A stretch of 20,048 nt of DNA from CAYLJO01 sp964383905 (GCA_964383905.1 CAYLJO010000116.1:1-20048); one strand, 5' to 3'. Positions 7,781-15,269 are shown, numbered from the stretch's first letter. Notes: generated by a model from the letters alone, not told the origin. Made by a program: numbers and translations.

Positions 7781-8419
7781 TTAATCTTTGACGGCGCGGA
7801 CGAATAAATCCGCGATGGCCGCGATCCGTTTGGGCGCCGGCGGGCGCGGCTTGCCATCAGAACTCAGCACGCCGTCAAGGATGGCGTAGGTGAGGAGCGA
7901 GCCTAAGAGCATCCGCGCCGCCGCTTCGTCCTCAATTTTCGCCACCAATCCTTTCTTACGCAGCCGCTTCAGTAACTGCGAGACGGCGGCGATGGCTTGT
8001 TCCGGCACGGTCTTTTTGAACAGTTCGCCGAGATGCGGAAAGCGCGTGCTCTCTGCAATCACGACCCGCAACAGAGCCAGGTAATCGGGCCGCATCATCA
8101 CGAGGCTGATTTCTCGGGCAAGCGTCCGCACCAGCTTCCGCAACTGCTCCGTGTCTTCGCCGCGCGTCAATGCTTGATCCGCCCGCAAAGGCTTGGGCAG
8201 ATGCTCCAGCGTCAGCCGCCGCAGCACGTCGGCGAAAAGCTCTTCTTTGGTCGCGTAATAGCGATAGAGCGTTTCTTTGGAGACTCCCGCCGCAAGGCGG
8301 ACGGCTTCCGTGCTGGTGTGCGCGTAGCCGTGGGAGAGAAAAAGTCGGCGGGCGGCCCCGAGAATCTGCCCGCGCTTTTGCCGCGCCCGCGCCGTTTCTT
8401 GTGTTCCAGTCTCCTTCAT
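7781..8419 (-). CDS. TetR-family repressor, AefR-like
   Basis: A 212-residue regulator. The helix-turn-helix spans about residues 15-62, with the T-S-T-E-A-V and S-K-E-T-L-Y-R-Y-Y-A-T-K-E-E-L-F signature. The ligand domain has the R-P-D-Y-L-A-L-L-R-V-V-I-A-E-S motif typical of the AefR group. It contains no cysteine, so sensing must be non-thiol. The frame is open back to 8488, but those extra codons lie in the promoter and palindromic operator, so the start is set at 8419. It is the first gene of the minus-strand operon and likely represses itself and the monooxygenase through the palindrome that overlaps its promoter. Confidence 0.92.
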   Translation of the reverse strand: MKETGTQETARARQKRGQILGAARRLFLSHGYAHTSTEAVRLAAGVSKETLYRYYATKEELFADVLRRLTLEHLPKPLRADQALTRGEDTEQLRKLVRTLAREISLVMMRPDYLALLRVVIAESTRFPHLGELFKKTVPEQAIAAVSQLLKRLRKKGLVAKIEDEAAARMLLGSLLTYAILDGVLSSDGKPRPPAPKRIAAIADLFVRAVKD

Positions 8420-8476
8420 ATTATACGAACCGAACGGTTCGGTTCGTATAATATGAAGTCTGCTTATCGTTGTCAA
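8414..8476 (-). promoter_or_regulatory. Promoter with 45-bp palindromic TetR operator
   Basis: A palindrome with two perfect 22-bp arms (8414-8435 and 8437-8458) around one central base ends within the regulator's first codons. Its core CGAACCGAAC/GTTCGGTTCG is of the kind bound by TetR repressors. On the minus strand TTGACA (8476-8471), a 17-bp spacer and TATTAT (8453-8448) form a good sigma-70 promoter, with the -10 inside the palindrome. Transcription would start near 8441. A bound dimer, or a pair of dimers, would occlude RNA polymerase. Both arms contain TATAAT-like hexamers because of the symmetry. Confidence 0.85.
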
Positions 8477-8771
8477 ATCGTGGATCAAGTGACATCCTCC
8501 GTGTGAGGCCGGGTTCTATTCACTCTCGGCAGGGACGTGTCAATCAGCCCCGGCGGGGGCGGCATGATTTAGCCCGGGGGGCGCTCTCTATTCTGCCCCT
8601 GGTAGAGCCGGACTCGGCAATCTGTCGCCGAGATCCACTCACCTGTCTGCAAGTCGCGCAGTAATTCTCTTTGAAATCCGATCGCGGGAACGCGCGGGCC
8701 CAACTGCCAACTCTCCGAGATCTCGGCTATTCAAAATGTTAGCCGCTTGGAGATTATCCCTTCCCCCGACC
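8477..8771. other. Non-coding stretch with repeat debris
   Basis: Together with the operator this leaves about 350 bp without a gene. TCCTCCGTGTGAGGCC at 8495-8510 resembles TCCTCCGTGGTGAGGCC at 18786-18802. A small hairpin GCCCC-GGC-GGGGGC lies near 8547-8560, followed by ATGATTTAGCCCGGGG, a style of GC-rich intergenic repeat I have seen in soil bacteria. A 12-bp palindrome CCGAGATCTCGG is at 8715-8726. No protein-like frame and no T-run terminator for the copper ATPase were found. Confidence 0.5.
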
Positions 8772-11210
8772 TCACAGGCGCACCCACCGCAGCCTGAGCG
8801 CGTTGCCTATGACGGAGACCGAGCTGAAGCTCATGGCTGCGGCCGCGATCATCGGGTTGAGCAGGACGCCGGAGAACGGGTAGAGGACTCCGGCCGCGAT
8901 CGGCACACCCAGCGCGTTATAGACGAACGCGAAGAAGAGATTCTGTTTGATGTTGCCCATCGTCGCTCGGCTCAATTTGCGTGCGCGCACGATACCGCGC
9001 AGGTCACCCTGTACAAGCGTCACGTCCGCGCTCTCTATCGCCACGTCTGTTCCCGTCCCCATCGCGATGCCAATATCAGCCTGCGCCAGCGCCGGGGCAT
9101 CGTTGATGCCGTCGCCTGCCATCGCGACAATGCAGCCTTCCTGCTCGAACCGCTTGACGACCTCCACCTTCCGGTCGGGCAGCACCTCGGCCACCACCTC
9201 GTCAATTCCGAGTTTCTTCGCGACGGCGTTGGCCGTCGTGCGGTTGTCGCCCGTGAGCATCACGATACGGATGCCTTCCTCGTGTAACTGCCGTATCGCC
9301 TCAGGCGTCGTCTGCTTGATCGGATCAGTCACACCGAGCAATCCCGCGACCTGGTTATCCACTGAGACGAACATTATAGTCTGTCCGTCTCCGCGAAGAA
9401 TCTCGGCCCTGGCGGCGAGGTCGCCGGGGTCAACCGCCGGCTCCTGGAGCAGCCCCAGATTGCCCAGGAGAACCGTGCGGCCTTCCACCCTGCCTCTAAC
9501 TCCTTTGCCCGTGACGGACTCGAACGATTCCACCGCTGTCAGCTCAACCCCACGCTCTCTCGCCTCCGACACGATAGCCGCGGCGAGCGGGTGCTCACTC
9601 GCGCGCTCGAGGCTCGCCGCCAGTCGGAGTAGAGTGCCCTCATCCCACCCCTCCGCCGGAGCTATCGTGACCAGCTTAGGCCTGCCTTCGGTGAGCGTGC
9701 CCGTTTTGTCGACGACCAGTGTGTTCACCTTCCGCAGCACCTCAATGGCTTCGGCGTTCCTGAAGAGCACCCCGGCTTGCGCCCCCCTTCCCATGGCGAC
9801 CATGATCGACATTGGCGTCGCGAGCCCGAACGCACAGGGGCAGGCGATAATCAGAACCGCCACCGCATTGATTAGCGCGTAAGCCATGCGCGGCTCCGGC
9901 CCCGCGAGCGCCCAGACGATGAAGGTGATGACGGCAATCAACAGTACCGCCGGAACGAAATATGCTGCGACATGATCGGCCAGCCTCTGGATGGGCGCAC
10001 GGCTGCGCTGAGCTTCGGCGACCATCTGTACGATTCGGGAGAGCAAGGTGTCTGCTCCGACGCGCTCAGCCCTCATGATGAAAGAACCCGTGGCGTTGAC
10101 GGTCGCGCCGATGACGCGGTCCCCGGTTCGCTTTTCCACAGGGACCGGCTCGCCCGTCACCATCGACTCGTCCACCGAACTGGCACCTTCGACGACTTCG
10201 CCGTCAACGGGGACTTTTTCGCCCGGACGCACGCGTAAAAGGTCGCTGGGACGCACCTCATCGAGCGGCACGTCCTCTTCGGTGCCGTCTTCGCGAATGC
10301 GCTGCGCCGTCCTGGGCGCGAGGCCGAGGAGCGCGCGGATGGCCGCGCCCGTCTGGCTGCGTGCTTTCAGCTCAAGCACCTGACCTAACAGCACGAGCGT
10401 GACGATCACCGCCGCCGGTTCGAAGTAGACGGGGACGCTCCCTCCCATCTCACGGAACGACGCGGGGAAGATGTCGGGCACGAGCGTGGCAATCAGGCTA
10501 TAGGCGTAAGCGACTCCGACGCCGAGTGCGATCAGCGTGAACATGTTGAGGCTGCGGCCCGTGATTGATTGCCAACCGCCGACGAAGAATGGCCACCCTC
10601 CCCACAGGACGACCGGAGAGGCGAGCGCCAACTCTAACCAGCTTAACGTGCGAGGAGTGACGAACCCGCTCAGATGCAGGCCGGTCATCTCGCCCATGGC
10701 GATGACCAGCAGCGGGAGGGTGAGCGCGACGCTCGTCCGGAAGCGGCGCTTCATCTCTCTTAGCTCAGTATTGTCCTCGACGGCGGTGACGGTGCGTGGT
10801 TCGAGAGCCATCCCGCAGATGGGGCAGTTGCCGGGGCGGTCGCGCACGATCTCCGGGTGCATCGGACAGGTGTATTCCACCTTCTCTTTCGGAGCTTCGA
10901 CCTTCACAACCTCCAGCGCCATGCCGCACTTCGGACAGGAGCCAGTGCCTTCTTTACGCACTTCCGGGTGCATCGGGCAGGTGTAGACACCACTTTCCGC
11001 TGCTCTTTCAGTCCGGCTTTCTTTGTCCGGCCTGGCCCCGCCCCCGACGAAGGACTCCGGCCCCTGCCGAAACCTGTTCAGGCAGGACTTATTACAGAAG
11101 AAGTAGGTCGTGCCCTCGTGCTCGTAGGAGCCGGCGGCCGTTTCCAGCTCTATGCTCATGCCGCAAACCGGATCGATCGCTTCCGTCTTCGGCGTGGTGG
11201 TGGTTCCCAT
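8772..11210 (-). CDS. copA: Copper(I)-translocating P-type ATPase
   Basis: An 812-residue P1B-type ATPase in the inner membrane. The N-terminus has a YHS domain (D-P-V-C-G-M, about 13-56) and then two heavy-metal-binding C-P-M-H-P...C-P-x-C-G-M modules (78-97 and 115-134). The usual CxxC HMA domain is missing. The core has the CPC ion-site motif at 457-459, phosphorylation site D501 in DKTGT, H540-P541, T-G-D-N at 653-656 and G-D-G-I-N-D at 699-704. The Y-N pair (764-765) and M-S-F-S-S (793-797) in the last helices are the Cu(I) signature, so copper (or silver) export is favoured over zinc or cadmium. The gene follows a MerR regulator by 64 bp and shares its promoter. Confidence 0.95.
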   Translation of the reverse strand: MGTTTTPKTEAIDPVCGMSIELETAAGSYEHEGTTYFFCNKSCLNRFRQGPESFVGGGARPDKESRTERAAESGVYTCPMHPEVRKEGTGSCPKCGMALEVVKVEAPKEKVEYTCPMHPEIVRDRPGNCPICGMALEPRTVTAVEDNTELREMKRRFRTSVALTLPLLVIAMGEMTGLHLSGFVTPRTLSWLELALASPVVLWGGWPFFVGGWQSITGRSLNMFTLIALGVGVAYAYSLIATLVPDIFPASFREMGGSVPVYFEPAAVIVTLVLLGQVLELKARSQTGAAIRALLGLAPRTAQRIREDGTEEDVPLDEVRPSDLLRVRPGEKVPVDGEVVEGASSVDESMVTGEPVPVEKRTGDRVIGATVNATGSFIMRAERVGADTLLSRIVQMVAEAQRSRAPIQRLADHVAAYFVPAVLLIAVITFIVWALAGPEPRMAYALINAVAVLIIACPCAFGLATPMSIMVAMGRGAQAGVLFRNAEAIEVLRKVNTLVVDKTGTLTEGRPKLVTIAPAEGWDEGTLLRLAASLERASEHPLAAAIVSEARERGVELTAVESFESVTGKGVRGRVEGRTVLLGNLGLLQEPAVDPGDLAARAEILRGDGQTIMFVSVDNQVAGLLGVTDPIKQTTPEAIRQLHEEGIRIVMLTGDNRTTANAVAKKLGIDEVVAEVLPDRKVEVVKRFEQEGCIVAMAGDGINDAPALAQADIGIAMGTGTDVAIESADVTLVQGDLRGIVRARKLSRATMGNIKQNLFFAFVYNALGVPIAAGVLYPFSGVLLNPMIAAAAMSFSSVSVIGNALRLRWVRL

Positions 11211-11274
11211 CTCTCACTTTCCTTCCCTGCCTCACAGCCTGGCATATCAATTCCGCAAGTCACTGAAGCTTCGA

Positions 11275-11805
11275 TCACTGCTGACGGCGATCGTGCTTGC
11301 CTTTAGCCGGCTGTCCGGCTCCGATCTTTCTGCTCTTTTTCACCGTGGGCCCGACGTGCGAGCCTTCGATCAGACCACAGATGTGGCCCGGCGCGCGTCC
11401 CACCTTGTTCCATTCTTCCAGGGTTTCGGCCAGTTCTTTACGGTAGCGACGCATCTCTCGCATCCGCTCGTCGAGTTCCTCCAGCCGGCCGCTAACGATC
11501 TCTCTCACCTCGTCGCAGGGGCTCCGGCCGGTGCGTGCGTCTTCGATAATGCGCTTGATCTCGTCGAGCGAGAACCCAAGGGCCTGCGCCTGCTTGATGA
11601 AGGCCAGGCGCTCCAGGATCTCCGGCCCGTACACCCGGTAGCCGCTGTCAGTGCGCGCCGGCTTATCAAGGAGTCCGCTCTTCTCGTAGAATCTGAGGGC
11701 CTCAATACCGATGCCACTTCTTTTGGACACGTCACCGATTTTGAGCACCCCGCGTCCCTGTTCGTCGTCAACGATTGGTGTGTTTCTTAAACCCCGCGTT
11801 CTCAT
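11275..11805 (-). CDS. MerR-family metal-responsive activator
   Basis: A 176-residue MerR-family protein. The winged helix spans about 21-90 (K-I-G-D-V-S-K-R-S-G-I-G, R-F-Y-E-K-S-G-L-L, R-V-Y), followed by a dimerisation coiled coil (about 100-133). C97 sits at the start of that coil like the metal-binding cysteine of MerR, and a second cysteine, C143, is in H-I-C-G-L-I-E. The exact CueR C-x7-C loop is not evident, so copper is inferred from the neighbouring CopA rather than from the regulator. It has a basic tail and an N-terminal extension of about 19 residues. The ATG at 11805 is supported by GAGAGG just upstream. It is the first gene of a two-gene operon. Confidence 0.92.
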   Translation of the reverse strand: MRTRGLRNTPIVDDEQGRGVLKIGDVSKRSGIGIEALRFYEKSGLLDKPARTDSGYRVYGPEILERLAFIKQAQALGFSLDEIKRIIEDARTGRSPCDEVREIVSGRLEELDERMREMRRYRKELAETLEEWNKVGRAPGHICGLIEGSHVGPTVKKSRKIGAGQPAKGKHDRRQQ

Positions 11806-11838
11806 CCTTTTTACCTCTCAGTGGGTTTCGATGTGGTC

Positions 11839-11870
11839 AGTATAAACCCTGTAGCCTTCTACAGAGTCAA
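11839..11870 (-). promoter_or_regulatory. MerR-type promoter with long spacer and central dyad
   Basis: On the minus strand TTGACT (11870-11865) and TATACT (11844-11839) are separated by 20 bp, or by 19 bp if TTATAC is taken as the -10. The spacer begins with a perfect dyad CTGTAG-AAGG-CTACAG (11864-11849). An overlong spacer holding the operator is the hallmark of MerR-family control, in which the metal-bound activator untwists the DNA. It would control both the regulator and the copper ATPase. Confidence 0.88.
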
Positions 11871-11990
11871 GCGATTATTGAGATTAATTTTTCAACCAAA
11901 CTCATTTTATGACCGCCGGGCATCATTGAGACCACGCGCCCGCGCCGGATCAGCAATCGGTGGCCTTGTGATCAACTCTTAATGCTAAAT

Positions 11991-12614
11991 TTACCTATTG
12001 TTTCGACTGCCGAGCTGGGCGGAGAGTTTGAGAGCCGTTGACCTCAGGATGTTTCCAACCGCCGGTAGGTAATCATCACTTATTTGGCTGACCGTACCGC
12101 TGACGCCAATCGACGCCACCACTTCACCGCTCGCCGCAAAAACGGGGGCGGCTACGCACCGGACACCGGCGGCACTCTCCTCATCGTCGATCGCGTAACC
12201 GCGCTGGCTGGTGACAGCCAGTTCGGAGTACAAGTGGGGTAGAGTCAGGATCGTCTTCGAGGACGCCGGTTGAACACGGTGTTGCGCGACAATCTCCTGA
12301 ATATCGTGGTGGTCATGCTGGCAGATGAGCGCCTTGCCGACGGCGGTGATTTGAGGAGCCATCCGGCGACCGACCCAGATATCCATTTTGATGAAGCCCG
12401 GCGACTCAATACGCTCAATATAAACCGCATCTCCGTGGTCGAGGATGGCGAGGTGCGCCCCGAGCCGCGTCCGCTCAACGACCCGGCGCAAGTGTGGCAT
12501 CGCCACCTCACGGAGCTCCATCCCCTGCATCGCTTGTCCGCCGAGGCTGAGCAGTCGGAGGCCGAGCGTATGCTCACCGGTCACCGCGTGATCAAAGCAC
12601 GACCATGTTACCAA
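11991..12614 (-). pseudogene. IclR-family regulator lacking its DNA-binding domain
   Basis: The 207-codon frame matches the effector-binding domain of IclR regulators: L-G-L-R-L-L-S-L-G near 16-24, the I-T-A-V-G-K-A-L stretch in the middle, and D-D-E-E-S-A-A-G-V-R-C-V-A-A-P-V-F with S-I-G-V-S-G later. Full IclR proteins are about 250 residues, with a winged helix of 60-70 residues before this point. Upstream on the minus strand a TAA lies four codons before the ATG, and no helix-turn-helix is found in any frame. Instead there is repeat-like sequence and the next promoter. It is best read as a gene truncated by rearrangement, although a free-standing effector domain cannot be excluded. Confidence 0.8.
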
Positions 12615-12664
12615 GAGCTTACAGAATCTTTTGCCGCATTATTCCTGCCAGGGCAGGCAGAAGC

Positions 12665-12690
12665 CTCTGTGTCCTCCGTGGCTCATGTTT
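12665..12690 (+). repeat. Degenerate CTCTGTG-type intergenic repeat (copy)
   Basis: CTCTGTG at 12665-12671 and CTCCGTG at 12674-12680 are spaced like the units at 18757-18793. The copy sits at the breakpoint between the truncated IclR gene and the next promoter. Confidence 0.45.
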
Positions 12691-12696
12691 TTTTGT

Positions 12697-12735
12697 TCTT
12701 GACTAATCGTTCCAGAAAGAGTATAAGTCTTTCTG
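12697..12735 (+). promoter_or_regulatory. Promoter and operator of second NemR-like TetR gene
   Basis: TTGACT at 12699-12704, a 17-bp spacer and TATAAG at 12722-12727 form a good promoter. Two overlapping dyads are present. One is TCTTGACT-AATC-GTTCCAGA (12697-12716), whose right half equals the operator arm before the SDR gene. The other is CAGAAAGA-N7-TCTTTCTG (12713-12720 and 12728-12735), which brackets the -10. Either would allow autorepression. Confidence 0.75.
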
Positions 12736-12752
12736 AGGTGGCGAAAGTTCAG

Positions 12753-13334
12753 ATGGCGCGCCATAAAGAGTTCGACCGCGACGAGGCCCTCCACAAGGCG
12801 ATGGAGGTCTTCTGGTCGCGCGGCTACGAGGCCGCCTCCATCCAGGATTTAGTCGAGCACATGGGCATCAACCGCCAGAGCCTCTACGACACTTTCGGCG
12901 ACAAGCACGCGCTTTACCTCCAGGCTCTCGACCGCTACCGGGAAGTGGAGGGCCGCCGAATGTTGGAGCTGTTGGAGCGGCCGGGCTCTGTTAGGAAGGC
13001 GCTGCGCCGGTTGTTCCATGATGTCGTCGAAGGATCGTCCTGTGACGGGGGGCGGCGCGGCTGCTTCATCGGCAACGCGATGTCGGAACTGGCGGGTCGC
13101 TGCCAGGAGACCGCGGCCAGGACGTGCAGCAACATGGCCGCCGCCGAAGGCGCTTTGTACCGCGCCCTGCTGCGCGCTAAGAAGGAGGGCGAGATCAAAG
13201 AGGGCCGCGACCTGCGCGCCGTCGCGCGATTCCTCTACAGCAGCCTGCAGGGGCTGCAGCTGATGGCGAAGGCAACCCGAGATCGCAGGACACTCGAAGA
13301 CATCGTGAAGGTCACGCTCTCGGTGCTCGACTAA
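12753..13334 (+). CDS. TetR/AcrR-family repressor, NemR-like, of the SDR-DoxX module
   Basis: A 193-residue TetR-family protein. The helix-turn-helix spans about 8-56, with M-G-I-N-R-Q-S-L-Y-D-T-F-G-D-K. The ligand domain has C97 and C104 (S-C-x6-G-C-F), aligned with the two cysteines of the regulator at 98-676 and with NemR C98/C106 from memory. Additional cysteines are at 117 and 125. The frame is open back to 12270, but the start is set at 12753 because a promoter and operator lie just upstream and homology begins there. The operator arm GTTCCAGA before this gene recurs before the SDR gene at 13350-13369, so it probably controls both. Confidence 0.92.
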   Translation: MARHKEFDRDEALHKAMEVFWSRGYEAASIQDLVEHMGINRQSLYDTFGDKHALYLQALDRYREVEGRRMLELLERPGSVRKALRRLFHDVVEGSSCDGGRRGCFIGNAMSELAGRCQETAARTCSNMAAAEGALYRALLRAKKEGEIKEGRDLRAVARFLYSSLQGLQLMAKATRDRRTLEDIVKVTLSVLD

Positions 13335-13340
13335 AATTTT

Positions 13341-13369
13341 TTGACGTATTCTGGAACAAGCGTTCCAGA
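13341..13369 (+). promoter_or_regulatory. TetR operator before the SDR gene
   Basis: TCTGGAAC-AAGC-GTTCCAGA (13350-13369) is a perfect 8-bp-arm inverted repeat. TTGACG at 13341-13346 may be the -35. The -10 is unclear, with CAGATA near 13366 the closest. The right arm equals 12709-12716 before the regulator, and the left arm recurs as an isolated half-site at 14356-14363 upstream of DoxX. Confidence 0.78.
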
Positions 13370-13439
13370 TAGAAGTAAAGTTCCCGGCCCGCACCGAGAG
13401 CTTCGGTCAGATAACAGAGACAGAAAAGGAGAATCCAGA

Positions 13440-14189
13440 ATGGGCAAGTTGGAAGGTAAAGTGGCCGTCATCACGGGCGGAAACTCCGGCATCGGGCTGG
13501 CCACGGCTAAGGAATTCAAGGAACAGGGCGCGCGCATCGTCATCACGGGCCGCGACCAGCAGACGCTCAACGAGGCTAAACGCGAGATCGGCGGCGACGT
13601 CTTGGCCGTGCGCGCCGACACCGCCAATCCGGCGGAGATCGACAAGCTGTTCGCCGCCGTGAAGGAGAAGTTTGGTCACATTGACGTGCTCTTCGTTAAC
13701 GCCGGGGTCGCCAGGTTCGTGCCCATAGAGGCCGTGACCGAGGAGCTGTTCGACCATGTCATGGACATCAATTTCAAGGGCGCGTACTTCACGATCCAGA
13801 AGGCGCTGCCGCTCCTCGGTGACAACGCGTCCATCATCCTCAACGCGTCCATCAGCGCCAACATCGGGGTGCCGAACTCGAGCGTGTACGCGGCGAGCAA
13901 GGCGGCGCTCATCACGCTGGCGCGGACCCTCTCGGCCGAGCTCGTCGGCCGGGGCATCCGCGTTAACGCGATCAGCCCCGGCCCCATCAGTACGCCGATC
14001 TTCGGGCGGACGGGGCTGCCAGCGGAGGTGCTCGAGGAGACGGCGAAGAGTTTCCTGGAGCAGGTGCCGATGAAGCGGTTCGGGCGGCCCGAAGAGATCG
14101 CGAAGGCGGTGCTCTTCCTCGCCAGTTCCGACTCCTCCTTCCTGCTGGGGACGGAGATCGTCGCCGACGGCGGGACGAGCCAGCTCTAA
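13440..14189 (+). CDS. Short-chain dehydrogenase/reductase (classical SDR)
   Basis: A 249-residue NAD(P)-dependent oxidoreductase with a full Rossmann fold and catalytic tetrad. Cofactor motif T-G-G-N-S-G-I-G is at 12-19, N-A-G at 87-89, active-site N111, S137, Y150 and K154 (Y-A-A-S-K), and P-G-P-I-S-T-P after the catalytic helix. R38 at the end of the second beta strand hints at NADPH preference. The substrate is not deducible. In many bacteria a TetR regulator, an SDR and DoxX form a stress-responsive group, matching the order here. The start at 13440 has AAGGAG about 9 bases upstream; the frame is open to 13341 but that part is operator DNA. Confidence 0.93.
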   Translation: MGKLEGKVAVITGGNSGIGLATAKEFKEQGARIVITGRDQQTLNEAKREIGGDVLAVRADTANPAEIDKLFAAVKEKFGHIDVLFVNAGVARFVPIEAVTEELFDHVMDINFKGAYFTIQKALPLLGDNASIILNASISANIGVPNSSVYAASKAALITLARTLSAELVGRGIRVNAISPGPISTPIFGRTGLPAEVLEETAKSFLEQVPMKRFGRPEEIAKAVLFLASSDSSFLLGTEIVADGGTSQL

Positions 14190-14404
14190 GGTGAAGATAG
14201 GGAAGAGTGAATACGGAAGTGGCGAAACCGGTGAAGGGGCCTTGGGGCGACGCCGCACGCTTCGCAGCGCCTGATGGTATAGGGTTGAGGTTGTTTGCCA
14301 ACCCGCCGCTATTCGATAATAATGACCAGGGGCAAAGACTTTGCCGGCAGACCGGTCTGGAACGAAAGTTTTGACCGGTTCGCCGGGTATCTGAGAGGCC
14401 GTCG
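14190..14404 (+). other. Intergenic region before doxX
   Basis: This 215-bp gap contains a possible promoter (TTGCCA at 14295-14300, 17-bp spacer, AATAAT at 14318-14323) and an isolated operator half-site TCTGGAAC at 14356-14363. The half-site suggests that DoxX may respond to the same TetR regulator. No terminator hairpin after the SDR gene is evident. Confidence 0.4.
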
Positions 14405-14821
14405 ATGAACATGGAGCGAGCAGTACAGATCACTTACTTCCTGCTTCGCGTTGTGACGGGCTTGCTTTTCATCCAGGCCGGGGGCCTGATCCTCTTCGGC
14501 TGGTTCGGCGGGATGCCCGGCGGCGGCTCCGTGACCTTGATGTCCGAGGTAGGTATTGGCGGGGCCCTCGAGTTCTTTGGCGGCCTCGCGATCATGCTCG
14601 GTCTGCTGACCCGGCTGGTCGCCTTCATTCTCTCCGGCGAGATGGCGGTCGCGTATTGGCAGTTTCACGCGCCGCAGGGCGCCTGGCCGGTTCAGAACCA
14701 GGGCATGCCCGCCGTCCTGTTCTGTTTCATCTTCCTGTACATGGCGGCCAAAGGCGCGGGCGACTGGCGCCTCGACGCGCTCATCCGGCGCAAACGCGTC
14801 CGAGCCACGACAGCGGGATAA
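14405..14821 (+). CDS. DoxX-family membrane protein
   Basis: A 138-residue inner-membrane protein with four hydrophobic helices (about 10-32, 48-68, 70-85 and 99-115), usual size and layout for DoxX (DoxX/SURF4-like). The G-x-x-L-E-F-F-G-G-L-A-I-M-L-G-L-L-T-R motif is characteristic of the family. DoxX proteins are linked to redox stress and thiol metabolism in some bacteria, but the biochemical role is uncertain. The ATG at 14405 is preceded by GAGAGG; ATG 14411 is a possible alternative. It ends the TetR-SDR-DoxX cluster. The C-terminus is strongly basic and probably cytoplasmic. Confidence 0.9.
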   Translation: MNMERAVQITYFLLRVVTGLLFIQAGGLILFGWFGGMPGGGSVTLMSEVGIGGALEFFGGLAIMLGLLTRLVAFILSGEMAVAYWQFHAPQGAWPVQNQGMPAVLFCFIFLYMAAKGAGDWRLDALIRRKRVRATTAG

Positions 14822-15269
14822 ACGGGACCAGACTCGTGTCAGATCTCAGTGTTGGAAGAAAGGGGAAAGCCGCTCCGAAACATTTGCATCAGGCGAATAG
14901 TAGTGTTGCAAAAAAACATTTTGGCTCGTCGTTATGAGGCCGGCGAGCGCGCAGCCTATTGTGCGCCGGGAAAATTTTTGCAACACTAACCGTTCGCGAC
15001 CCGTTGAACCGAGGCGCCGGACGTTTTCGTGCGCCTAATGCTCACCGCGTGTTAGGTGGCACATACCATCTCGACCTGATCGTCAATGTTTCGACTAGCT
15101 AAAACAGTCCTGTCGGTGATCATCCCCCTCCTGGCTGGCATCATCATCGGGGGTTACTTGTTCTCGGAATATCTACCCTCAATTCATCAAGCTTTTCTCC
15201 GCCCTCCTCTCGGTTCCTCTGCGGTTCAAAGTTTTTGTTTGCGGCTTACTCGCACTCATCTGAGTACCG
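14822..15269. other. 448-bp gene-poor region with mobile and repeat debris
   Basis: It holds an 88-bp MITE-like element (14901-14988), a short membrane-type frame starting at 15086, and a CTCTG-type repeat at 15197-15224. Between 15011 and 15062 there are small dyads, for example AGGCGC/GCGCCT and a G-T-T-A-G-G-T sequence, reminiscent of but not fitting an integron attC. No other feature is supported. Confidence 0.5.
14901..14988. mobile_element. 88-bp MITE-like element with 14-bp terminal inverted repeats
   Basis: TAGTGTTGCAAAAA (14901-14914) and its perfect complement TTTTTGCAACACTA (14975-14988) bound a 60-bp interior with no coding capacity. Both ends carry TA, which would be the target duplication expected for an IS630/Tc1-mariner-type transposase. 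The interior has short GC-rich dyads. This looks like a non-autonomous element mobilised by a transposase elsewhere. A long-looped RNA hairpin is the main alternative. Confidence 0.6.

Noticed and set aside
8420..8488. N-terminal extension of the AefR-like TetR gene
   Set aside because: It would be translated from the promoter and palindromic operator, upstream of the likely transcription start.
12270..12752. N-terminal extension of the second NemR-like TetR gene
   Set aside because: It is antisense to the IclR remnant and crosses a clear promoter and operator; homology starts at 12753.
15011..15063. attC-like integron site, with GTTAGGT near 15051 and GTTAGGC near 17905
   Set aside because: The R'' partner (RYYYAAC) and the L boxes are not convincingly present, and no integrase is seen.
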